A stretch of 14,234 nt of DNA from CAYLJV01 sp964510375 (GTDB lineage Archaea; Hadarchaeota; Hadarchaeia; Hadarchaeales; JAGGTB01), in assembly GCA_964510375.1 (NCBI GenBank), contig CAZEBR010000036.1, forward strand, positions 1 through 14,234, in the 5' to 3' direction. Positions 6,977-12,950 of this stretch are shown piece after piece. A program made the translations under genes and the position numbers. Below the pieces are notes generated by a model that worked only from the letters and a program-made list of their open reading frames with translations, had not been told where the DNA came from and did not search any database. Each line of letters begins with the position of its first letter. Position 1 is the stretch's first letter.

Positions 6977-7357
6977 TCAAGCTTTCTTCTTGAAGAAAAG
7001 CCAGTTTTTCGGATTTTCCTCCGGCTGAAATCTGATTAAAACGTACTTGCCGCCAAGCTTTTCCCCGTCTATTCTGGTGATAATTTCGTTATTTTCCCAC
7101 TTGACGGGTTCGTGAGTTCCCCGATCCCAAAGTTCTACCCTTCCTGCACCATATTTACCCTCTTCTATTTTACCTTCAAAGAAAGCGTAGTTCAGGGGAT
7201 GATCCTCAGTTTCTATGGCTAGCCTCTTGTCCGAGGGGTCCTCTGACGGCCCTTTGGGTATCGCCCAGCTCTTCAAAACACCTTTCCTCTCTAGCCTTAG
7301 ATCGTAGTGAAGAGTAGAAGCGTCGTGTTTCTGGATGGAGTACTTAAGGTCACTCAT
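6977..7357 (-). CDS. Stand-alone LigD-type 3'-phosphoesterase
   Basis: The 126-residue product is a complete DNA polymerase/ligase D 3'-phosphoesterase domain, which trims 3' phosphates and ribonucleotides from DNA ends before ligation. The residues His11, His17, Asp19, Arg21 and His53 have the same spacing as the catalytic His42, His48, Asp50, Arg52 and His84 known from Pseudomonas LigD, so it should be active. Other family patterns are LHYDLRLE (16-23), SWAIPKG (30-36) and EGKYGAGRVELWDRG (66-80). I start at ATG 7357 (MSDLKYS); a TTG four codons upstream is possible. A TATA-like TTAAATAA (7374-7381, minus strand) suggests a nearly leaderless transcript. No ligase, primase or Ku gene is in the window, so it acts alone or with partners encoded elsewhere. 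Confidence 0.92.
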   Translation of the reverse strand: MSDLKYSIQKHDASTLHYDLRLERKGVLKSWAIPKGPSEDPSDKRLAIETEDHPLNYAFFEGKIEEGKYGAGRVELWDRGTHEPVKWENNEIITRIDGEKLGGKYVLIRFQPEENPKNWLFFKKKA

Positions 7358-7422
7358 CTTCGATCTCAAATTGTTATTTAATCGACTATCTATTTGGTTT
7401 TATCCTTTTTCGGTGGGCTGGA

Positions 7423-7562
7423 AGAATATCAATATTCTGGCTTTTGAACAATACTCTGCGTTTTCGCCCTTTCGTGCGGTCCTTTATGGTGGTTCCGTGT
7501 GCCTCAACCAAATACTTAAGTAGTATTGAATATATATTCTCTTCTGAAAGGAATATATATTC
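7423..7562. promoter_or_regulatory. Cluster of AT-rich palindromes at the metallocofactor-type operon promoter
   Basis: Two identical 12-bp palindromes GAATATATATTC lie at 7528-7539 and 7551-7562, 23 bp centre to centre. A related one, AGAATAT-ca-ATATTCT, lies at 7423-7438. AATACT-taagt-AGTATT (7511-7527) directly abuts the first. The first TATATAT can serve as TATA box, with transcript start near 7559 inside the second palindrome, which fits a repressor or a TATA-overlapping control site. Symmetry and repetition are seen; a regulator is not identified. Confidence 0.55.
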
Positions 7563-7580
7563 GTAAAGAGGTGTGAAAAT

Positions 7581-7982
7581 ATGCCAAGAGGAGATGGAAC
7601 AGGTCCTACTGGAATGGGCCCTATGACGGGTAGAGGTGCAGGCTACTGTGCGGGATTTAGCGTCCCCGGATTTTCGAATCCAGCACCCAGAATGGGTGTA
7701 GGCTTCCGACGAGGAGCTGGATTTGGAGTCCCAAGATTCGCAAACCCAGCCCCTGCGAGGGGAATGGGTTTCCGTCGAGGTGGTGGTTTCGGCCGTGGAA
7801 GAGGTCGAGGATTCAGTAATTTCGGACGAGGTGCATTCGGACGAGGCTTTGGATACCGAAGACGAGCCGTTCCTTTCGCACCGGTGAACTATCAGATACC
7901 AGTCAACACAAACCCCGGTTTCTACGGCAACCGGTACCGCTATCCTACATATCAGGCTCGACCCACATACGGGACTTGGTGA
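7581..7982 (+). CDS. DUF5320-type Gly/Arg-rich protein
   Basis: The N-terminus MPRGDGTGPTGMGPMTGRGAGYCAG is the conserved start of DUF5320 proteins, small proteins often found next to NifX-like genes in archaea and anaerobic bacteria. Their biochemical role is not established. GAGGTG at 7568-7573 supports the ATG at 7581. After the head, residues 26-47 and 48-69 are tandem 22-residue repeats of the form FxVPxFxNPAP...GxGFRRGxG. A Gly/Arg stretch (70-96), resembling RGG boxes, and a Tyr/Pro-rich tail (about 100-133) follow. The only Cys is Cys23. The chain is strongly basic and probably disordered. It opens the co-directional set of NifX-like and ATPase genes and stands just behind the palindrome cluster. 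Confidence 0.85.
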   Translation: MPRGDGTGPTGMGPMTGRGAGYCAGFSVPGFSNPAPRMGVGFRRGAGFGVPRFANPAPARGMGFRRGGGFGRGRGRGFSNFGRGAFGRGFGYRRRAVPFAPVNYQIPVNTNPGFYGNRYRYPTYQARPTYGTW

Positions 7983-7998
7983 AAAAGAGGTGATTGAG

Positions 7999-8373
7999 AT
8001 GGGACAGCACGGACATAGAAACATGTTTTACGCGACCGGTTTACCCGGATGGATGAGATTTGGGTATAGCCCCGGTTGGGGTGGAATGCCTCCCGGAGCA
8101 CAGTATCTACAACAGACTGGTCAGTTGCCTCGAGCAATGGACTGGTTCGGACAGCAGGCAGGCGCGCAACCGTCCCAAGTTTCTCAGGATCAGCAGCAGC
8201 CCGCCGCACAACCGGCGCAACCGCCACAGCGCTCTAATCTCCCTACTTATCAGCCCCAGATGCCAGCGCAGCCGTCGAAGGAGCAAGAAATTCGGATGAT
8301 AGAGGATCATCTCGAATCTCTCGAAAACCAGATAGTACAGATTAAAAATAGGATCGAACAACTTAGGGGATAA
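7999..8373 (+). CDS. DUF5320-related protein with Gln/Pro linker and C-terminal coiled coil
   Basis: I start at ATG 7999 because GAGGTG (7987-7992) lies 6 bases upstream; the GTG at 7990 would be inside that ribosome site. The 124-residue product has a head with NMFYATGLPGWMRFGY (about 8-23), a pattern I associate with DUF5320-type proteins. A Gln/Pro/Ala linker (about 50-92) and a heptad-like helix (about 93-124, IEDHLESLENQIVQIKNRIEQL) complete the chain. There is no Cys and no enzymatic motif, so a scaffold or carrier role is more likely than catalysis; this is inference. It is 16 bp downstream of the first DUF5320 gene. Its layout is copied by the next gene's C-terminal half. Confidence 0.8.
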   Translation: MGQHGHRNMFYATGLPGWMRFGYSPGWGGMPPGAQYLQQTGQLPRAMDWFGQQAGAQPSQVSQDQQQPAAQPAQPPQRSNLPTYQPQMPAQPSKEQEIRMIEDHLESLENQIVQIKNRIEQLRG

Positions 8374-8396
8374 ATCAGAGAAAAGGAGATATAAAA

Positions 8397-9020
8397 ATGG
8401 TTAGATTAATTGTATCAACTCAGCAGGGTGGATTGGACGATCAGGTATCACAGGTTTTTGGAAGGTGCCAGACCTACACTATCGTGGATGTCGAAAATGG
8501 TGATATCAAGAATGTCGATGTGGTCCAGAATCAGTACGCGAATGCGATGAGCGGTGCCGGAATTCAAGCTGCGGGTTTTGTCGCGAACCAAGGAGCCGAG
8601 GCTGTGATTTCGGGAAATTACGGACCAAATGTCGTGTCGGTTCTGAAACAGTCTGGAGTTAAGATGATTTCTGCTTCAGGAATGAGCGTCAGAGAAGCCG
8701 TTCAAAAGTACTTAAACGGGAATTTGGAGTCAGTATCTCAGCCTACTTCCGCTGCCAAGAGCGGAATGGGCGGCGGCGGTGGACGAGGAATGGGTATGGG
8801 CATGGGTCGCGGAATGAGAAGCCAGCAACCATCCCAACAACCTATACAGCAAGGTCAGCAATCCGCCGGTACTTCGGGACAACAGCCTTCTCAGCCTTCT
8901 TCGGAAGGTAATAAGGAAGTTCGGATAGATAAACTTGAGAATCGGTTGGAGAAACTGGAGGGACAACTGGACGAGATTATGAAGGGGCTTGAGGATTTGA
9001 AACAGAATGATACTCAATAA
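8397..9020 (+). CDS. NifX-family protein with Gln-rich linker and coiled coil
   Basis: Residues 1-112 form a dinitrogenase iron-molybdenum cofactor domain (NifX/NafY/NifB C-terminal family), which in nitrogen fixers binds FeMo-cofactor or its precursor. Visible family features are the N-terminal strand RLIVST, FGRC with Cys24, the SGAGIQAAGFVANQGAEAVI helix-strand unit, and NYGPNVVSVLKQSGVKM. A Gly/Met/Arg stretch (118-140), a Gln/Ser stretch (141-170) and a coiled coil (about 172-203) are added, making it far longer than the usual 105-125 residues. AAAGGAG (8382-8388) supports the ATG. The added tail mirrors that of the preceding gene, which suggests the two proteins assemble together. The bound cofactor is unknown because no nitrogenase genes are present. 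Confidence 0.9.
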   Translation: MVRLIVSTQQGGLDDQVSQVFGRCQTYTIVDVENGDIKNVDVVQNQYANAMSGAGIQAAGFVANQGAEAVISGNYGPNVVSVLKQSGVKMISASGMSVREAVQKYLNGNLESVSQPTSAAKSGMGGGGGRGMGMGMGRGMRSQQPSQQPIQQGQQSAGTSGQQPSQPSSEGNKEVRIDKLENRLEKLEGQLDEIMKGLEDLKQNDTQ

Positions 9021-9051
9021 CAAGAATGACCAAGCCGAGGTTTGAAGATAA

Positions 9052-9426
9052 ATGAAAATAGCCGTGTCTGCTGAAGGAGGGGGATTGGACAGTCGGATAA
9101 GCTCCGTCTTCGGTAGATGCCAGTGCTTTGTCACTGTAGAAGTCGAAGATGGTGAGATCTTAGATAACGGTTCACTCGAGAATTCGGGTGCGAGTCAGTC
9201 AAGCGGGGCAGGAACTGCTGCGGCTCAGGTGGTAGGCGACGATGGCGCCGATGTGTTGGTGTCCGGATCGATAGGGCCTAAGGCTTTCTCTGCTTTGAGA
9301 CAGTGGGATATTGAAGTGTACGAGGGTGAACCGGGAACGGTTAGGGAGAACATCGAAAAATTTATCTCCGGGGAGCTGGATAAGGTCGAATCACCCACCG
9401 GTCCCGCTCATATGGGTATGGATTAA
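9052..9426 (+). CDS. NifX-family protein, short form
   Basis: This 124-residue protein is a plain dinitrogenase iron-molybdenum cofactor domain without the tail of the preceding paralogue. Shared features are MKIAVSAEGGGLD, FGRC followed by a second Cys (Cys23 and Cys25), SSGAGTAAAQVVGDDGADVLVSGSIGPKAFSALRQWDIEVYEG (about 51-93) and the acidic C-terminal helix. GAGG at 9037-9040 is 11 bases before the ATG. The chain ends in HMGMD, a possible metal-binding tail, though this is speculation. By family it should bind or carry a metal cluster; it may work with the two Fe-S ATPases encoded after it. Confidence 0.9.
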   Translation: MKIAVSAEGGGLDSRISSVFGRCQCFVTVEVEDGEILDNGSLENSGASQSSGAGTAAAQVVGDDGADVLVSGSIGPKAFSALRQWDIEVYEGEPGTVRENIEKFISGELDKVESPTGPAHMGMD

Positions 9427-9602
9427 GAATAACGTTGGAGTTTTAGATTGTCGGTAATTAATATCATCCTCCGGTTATTTTCGATCAGATAGAGATTTCG
9501 AGCATGGAATCGGGCTTTTTGAGAGGGATTAGGTTCACGAGATGATTTGAAGGGGATCTGAAGGATCATGGATTACTTTCGACTCAGTATAGGTCGTTGA
9601 AA
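9427..9602. other. Non-coding stretch between NifX-like and ATPase genes
   Basis: I see no convincing gene here. The stretch is moderately AT-rich, with one short T-run after the NifX-like stop. A 10-codon ATG frame (9570-9602) has a GAAGGAT just upstream but nothing else to support it. Confidence 0.5.
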
Positions 9603-9734
9603 ATGAAGAAAAATAGAAAAAAGACTGAAAAGGAAGTTGGACTCCTCGCGAAGGTCTTTAAAGAGAGCTTTGCGGAGATGAAGGATTTTTTAAATAAAGG
9701 TTCTGTGTTTCTTTCTCGACCGGAGGGGAAATAA
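9603..9734 (+). CDS. Possible small basic protein, 43 aa
   Basis: An open frame runs from ATG 9603 to TAA 9732-9734, directly abutting the ATG of the next gene at 9735. The product is Lys-rich at the start (MKKNRKKTEKE) followed by an amphipathic helix-like stretch (VGLLAKVFKESFAEMKDFL). Its last codons contain the GGAGGGG ribosome site of the next gene, which would give translational coupling. Against it: the ribosome site before 9603 is weak, and a TATA-like box lies inside the frame. It may be a true small protein or chance. Confidence 0.35.
   Translation: MKKNRKKTEKEVGLLAKVFKESFAEMKDFLNKGSVFLSRPEGK
9688..9728 (+). promoter_or_regulatory. Possible internal promoter and strong ribosome site before the ATPase genes
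   Basis: TTTTTTAAATAAAGG (9687-9701) resembles an archaeal TATA element; a start about 25 bp later (near 9718) would be just before GGAGGGG (9722-9728), 6 bases before the ATG at 9735. The ATPase genes may thus be transcribed apart from the NifX-like genes. Confidence 0.4.
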
Positions 9735-10565
9735 ATGAAGATCGCGGTTGCCAGCGGGAAAGGCGGAACCGGAAAGACGACCATTGCCCTAAATCTTGCC
9801 CTCTCTGTTGAAAACGCGCAGTTACTAGACTGCGACGTGGAGGAGCCGGACTGTCATCTATTTCTGGATCTGAATCTTGAGGAACTGGAGGAGATCAAGT
9901 CCTACAGCCCTAAGGTGGATATGGAGAGATGTGACTTGTGCGGGAAGTGTGCTGAGCTCTGCAGATTCAACGCTATCGTGGTTACGCCGAAGGAGCCCAT
10001 GATTTTTCCCGAGCTTTGCCATTCCTGCGGTCTCTGCAAGCTTGGTTGTCCTCGGGATGCGATTTCCGAGGAGAGTAAGGTCATAGGCAAAGTGGAGAGT
10101 GGAACCGGCGATCTGGATTTCCTTCATGGCATTCTTACTACGGGTGAGCTCTTGGCGCCGTCCATCATAGAGGCGGTGAAATCCCATGCCGACTCCGACA
10201 GGCCGGTCGTGGTGGACGTTCCCCCTGGAAATGCTTGTGCTGCGGTCGAGGCCGTCGAGGGGTCCGACTACTGTATTTTGGTAACGGAGCCCACCCCGTT
10301 CGGTCTTCACGATCTCAGGCTTTCGGTCGAAATGTTAGAGCAGGAGGACATACCATTTGGTGTTGTCATAAACAGGGACGGGATAGGAGATCGGAGGGTG
10401 GAGGAGTACTGTGAAGAAAGAGATATTCCCGTGTTAATGAAAGTCCCAAACGAGAGAAGGATCGCCGAGCTTTATTCTGAGGGAACGCCGTTCGTCAATG
10501 AAATGCCGGAGTGGAAAGAGAAGTTCTCCGAGCTTTACGAGAGGATTGTGGGGATGGTAGAATGA
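9735..10565 (+). CDS. MinD-like ATPase with inserted ferredoxin domain (first copy)
   Basis: This is a SIMIBI-class P-loop ATPase of the COG1149 type. The deviant Walker A SGKGGTGKTT (7-16) includes the signature Lys9, followed by LLDCDVEEPD (30-39). An inserted ferredoxin domain has two 4Fe-4S motifs: Cys66, 69, 72, 76 and Cys95, 98, 101, 105, the latter ending in CP. Walker B is VVVDVPPGNAC (158-168). Related dimeric ATPases (Nbp35, Mrp/ApbC, NifH) use ATP to move electrons or Fe-S clusters, so a role in cluster assembly or cofactor reduction is likely. The stop overlaps the start of its paralogue by four bases (ATGA), so the two are probably made in equal amounts as a heterodimer. Confidence 0.92.
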   Translation: MKIAVASGKGGTGKTTIALNLALSVENAQLLDCDVEEPDCHLFLDLNLEELEEIKSYSPKVDMERCDLCGKCAELCRFNAIVVTPKEPMIFPELCHSCGLCKLGCPRDAISEESKVIGKVESGTGDLDFLHGILTTGELLAPSIIEAVKSHADSDRPVVVDVPPGNACAAVEAVEGSDYCILVTEPTPFGLHDLRLSVEMLEQEDIPFGVVINRDGIGDRRVEEYCEERDIPVLMKVPNERRIAELYSEGTPFVNEMPEWKEKFSELYERIVGMVE

Positions 10566-11419
10566 AACAGCTGACTGTGATTTCCGGAAAGGGTGGAACG
10601 GGGAAGACCACTATAACGTCCGCCTTCGCTTCTCTCGCCGAAGATGCGGTTTTGGCCGACTGCGATTGCGACGCTCCAGACCTTCAACTAATTCTGGATC
10701 CCGAAATTGTCGACGAAGATGAATATTTTGGATCAGCCACTGCAGTGAGGACGGAGGAATGTTCTATGTGTGGAAGGTGCAGGGAAGTGTGCCGCTTCAA
10801 TGCGGTAAATGAGGATTTCAGGATAAATGAGATGAAGTGTGAGGGCTGTGGAGCCTGTGCTTTTGCTTGCCCCGATGATGCTATTGAGATGAGGGACGAA
10901 AAGACCGGAACGGTGTACGAGTCCCGAACGAGGTTCGGACCGATGGTTCATGCGGAACTCGAAATTGGGGAGGAGGCTTCGGGAAAGATGGTTACTCAGG
11001 TCAGGCGTAAGGCCCAGAATCTAGCAGAAGATAAACAATTTATCATTGTCGACGGGTCTCCCGGGATAGGTTGTCCCGTAATAGCTTCCATAAAGGGCGT
11101 GGACCACGTCTTGGTCGTCGCGGAGCCGACGGTTTCGGGCGTCCACGATCTAAAGCGCGTTCTGGAGGTTACGAATCATTTCGGGATCGAAGCCTCGGTT
11201 TGCATCAACAAGGCCGATATAAATCGGGACAAGGTGGAAGAGATAAGAGAGTTTTGTGAGGATGTCGAAGTCCCGCTGCTCGGGGAACTTCCTTACAACG
11301 ACGTAGCTACCGAGGCCATGATTGAGGGAAAAACCGTAACCGAGTTTTCAAATTCCGATTTGGCTCAAGAAATGGAGAGAATATGGAGAAAAATAGAGTG
11401 GGAACTGTCGAGGGAGTAG
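10562..11419 (+). CDS. MinD-like ATPase with inserted ferredoxin domain (second copy)
   Basis: This is a 285-residue paralogue of the preceding ATPase. The ATG at 10562 overlaps its stop (ATGA) and the protein begins directly with the strand and P-loop, MKQLTVISGKGGTGKTT; longer open frame upstream lacks support. The deviant Walker A has signature Lys10, then LADCDCDAPD (31-40) and two 4Fe-4S motifs, Cys67, 70, 73, 77 and Cys93, 96, 99, 103. Walker B is IIVDGSPGIGCP, with the extra Cys typical of this copy. Insert and C-terminal length match the family. The paired arrangement with the first copy is a recurring one next to NifX-like genes, but the physiological partner is not established. Confidence 0.92.
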   Translation: MKQLTVISGKGGTGKTTITSAFASLAEDAVLADCDCDAPDLQLILDPEIVDEDEYFGSATAVRTEECSMCGRCREVCRFNAVNEDFRINEMKCEGCGACAFACPDDAIEMRDEKTGTVYESRTRFGPMVHAELEIGEEASGKMVTQVRRKAQNLAEDKQFIIVDGSPGIGCPVIASIKGVDHVLVVAEPTVSGVHDLKRVLEVTNHFGIEASVCINKADINRDKVEEIREFCEDVEVPLLGELPYNDVATEAMIEGKTVTEFSNSDLAQEMERIWRKIEWELSRE

Positions 11420-11522
11420 TTTTCTTCGTCGGCACGATAAAAGCTAACATGGAGTTGGGTAAGAATGGTTAAACGGGGTCCGGATAAACCGGAGGTATTC
11501 ACCCGAGGCTCGAGGGGTTTTA
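11420..11522. other. Spacer with small hairpin before the DUF364 gene
   Basis: The 103-bp spacer holds a hairpin TCCGG-ataaa-CCGGA (11479-11493) and a GAGGGG ribosome site (11512-11517). A 22-codon frame from ATG 11465 to TGA 11533 overlaps the next gene's start; I do not call it. No clear TATA box is visible, so the genes on both sides may be on one transcript. Confidence 0.4.
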
Positions 11523-12278
11523 ATGATAGTTGATGAGCTTCTTGATGAGGCGAAAGACGAGCTAGAGAGTAGGGATGTTCGTGACGTCAGGATAGGTCTC
11601 AGCTACACGGGAGTCTTACTCGACGATGGGAACATGGGTCTCGCATATTCGTTTCGGGAAGAGTCCAGCCGGTGTTGCGAGGTCGTGAGTTCGGCCGGTG
11701 AACTGTGCGGTGACGCTTGGGAATTGGCGAGAATGGCGCGTAGCTCCCGTGCGGTGGATTCATCGGTTGGCGTGGCCACGATTAACTCCGTGATAAACCA
11801 AAATCCACGAGGGGAAGATGGCGATCTTATGGAGTTCCTCGAGATCGAGGAGGGGGACGAGGTGGGTATGGTGGGCAGGTTTGGACCCTTGGTTGATAGG
11901 ATTAGAGAGGATGCAGAACTTTATATTTTTGAAAGGAATCCTCGACGCGAGGAGGTCTATCCGGACTGGGCCGTGGAGAGCATACTTCCGGACATGGACG
12001 TCTGTATCATAACCGGAACATCAGTCATCAACAAGACCATAGACCGCTTGCTCGAGCTTTCCGGAGGTGCGAGGGAGGTGGCCGTTCTCGGTCCGACGAC
12101 GCCCCTTTCCGAGAGGGTGTTCGATGAACACGGGGCTACTTTCCTTGGGGGAATGGTCATCGAGAATGTAGACAAGGCCCTCCGGATAATCAGTCAAGGC
12201 GGGGGGACCAGAAAGCTCGGAAGCGTGGCGAGCAAGGTCTCGATCGATATCCCGGACAGGGACGAGTATATCTACTGA
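11523..12278 (+). CDS. DUF4213/DUF364 protein, putative heavy-metal chelation family
   Basis: The N-terminal part (about 1-100) matches DUF4213, with the GVLLDDGNMGLAYSFREE strand pair and the helix SSVGVATINSVINQ (about 81-94). The C-terminal part (about 105-235) matches DUF364, a Rossmann-like fold: VGMVGRFGPLVDRI, YIFERNP, DVCIITGTSVINKTIDRLLEL, VAVLGPTTPLSERVF and a closing GGGTRK. The family is thought to bind metals or metal complexes, and an actual activity has not been shown. CCEV near residue 51-54 and a further Cys at 62 are possible ligands. GAGGGG supports the ATG. It sits between the Fe-S ATPases and the hydrolase, in keeping with a metal-cofactor job. Confidence 0.9.
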   Translation: MIVDELLDEAKDELESRDVRDVRIGLSYTGVLLDDGNMGLAYSFREESSRCCEVVSSAGELCGDAWELARMARSSRAVDSSVGVATINSVINQNPRGEDGDLMEFLEIEEGDEVGMVGRFGPLVDRIREDAELYIFERNPRREEVYPDWAVESILPDMDVCIITGTSVINKTIDRLLELSGGAREVAVLGPTTPLSERVFDEHGATFLGGMVIENVDKALRIISQGGGTRKLGSVASKVSIDIPDRDEYIY

Positions 12279-12288
12279 GGTGTCAGGT

Positions 12289-12942
12289 TTGAAATTTAAA
12301 ATAGTCTATGATAACAATGCTGACCCCGGTTTCAAAAGCGGTTGGGGCTTTGCCTGCCTGATTGAGCGGGCGGAGGAAAGGATCCTTTTCGACACGGGAT
12401 GGGACGGCAACATCCTTCTCTCGAACATGAAAAAGCTGGGCTTGGAACCCGAAAGCATCGATAGGGTGGTACTGTCTCACGCTCACTGGGACCACATCGG
12501 AGGATTGACACACATAATGAGGTCGGGTATGAGCGTCTACCTTCCGCATTCCTTTTCGGATCATTTGAAAGACGAGCTTGAATCTTGCACCGATTTACAC
12601 GAGATCGAGGGGCCGCAGGAGATAGTGGAAGGTGTCTGGACCACCGGCGAACTCGAAAACAAGATAGAGGAACAGTCGCTCGTCCTCAAAACCGAGAGGG
12701 GGCTGGTGGTTTTAGTCGGTTGCTCTCACCCGGGGGTTCCCAAGATTCTTTCCGCATCCTCGGATTTCGGCGAGCTGTATGGGATCATTGGGGGTCTGCA
12801 CGACTTCGATGAGTACAAAGTTCTCGACGGCTTGGACCTCATTGTGGCAACGCACTGCACGGAGAACAAGGATAAGATAGAAGAGCTGTATCCGGACGGT
12901 TTCGTAGCCGGAAAGGTCGGGCTGGAGTTGAGCTTGGAGTGA
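12289..12942 (+). CDS. Metallo-beta-lactamase-fold hydrolase, COG1237 type
   Basis: The product has the metal-binding motif SHAHWDH (63-69; His64, His66, Asp68, His69), further His in GCSHPG and LHDF, and the late THCTE motif, as in COG1237 proteins. Databases often name these dihydropterin-ribofuranosylaminobenzene phosphate synthases, but for most members the substrate is unknown. I choose the TTG at 12289 (MKFKIVYDNN) because GAGGTG (12277-12282) lies 6 bases upstream and family members begin with this strand; a GTG at 12280 is inside that ribosome site. At 217 residues it is shorter than the usual 250-280. It is 10 bp downstream of the DUF364 gene and its stop precedes the radical SAM start by 8 bases, so the three form an operon. 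Confidence 0.9.
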   Translation: MKFKIVYDNNADPGFKSGWGFACLIERAEERILFDTGWDGNILLSNMKKLGLEPESIDRVVLSHAHWDHIGGLTHIMRSGMSVYLPHSFSDHLKDELESCTDLHEIEGPQEIVEGVWTTGELENKIEEQSLVLKTERGLVVLVGCSHPGVPKILSASSDFGELYGIIGGLHDFDEYKVLDGLDLIVATHCTENKDKIEELYPDGFVAGKVGLELSLE

Positions 12943-12950
12943 GCGGAGAA

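Noticed and set aside
7386..8024. Long minus-strand frame (212 codons) opposite the DUF5320 gene
   Set aside because: Ser/Thr/Cys-rich low-complexity product caused by the Gly/Arg-rich gene on the plus strand; no ribosome site, and it runs through the palindromic promoter region.
9570..9602. 10-codon frame with a GAAGGAT upstream, possible leader peptide
   Set aside because: No run of regulatory codons and no alternative hairpins that would suggest attenuation.
11479..11493. Hairpin TCCGG-ataaa-CCGGA as possible molybdenum-cofactor riboswitch
   Set aside because: A single 5-bp stem without the extended conserved core of that riboswitch class; likely chance.
11465..11533. 22-codon frame before the DUF364 gene
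   Set aside because: Too short, overlaps the start of the next gene, and its only support is a weak upstream purine run.
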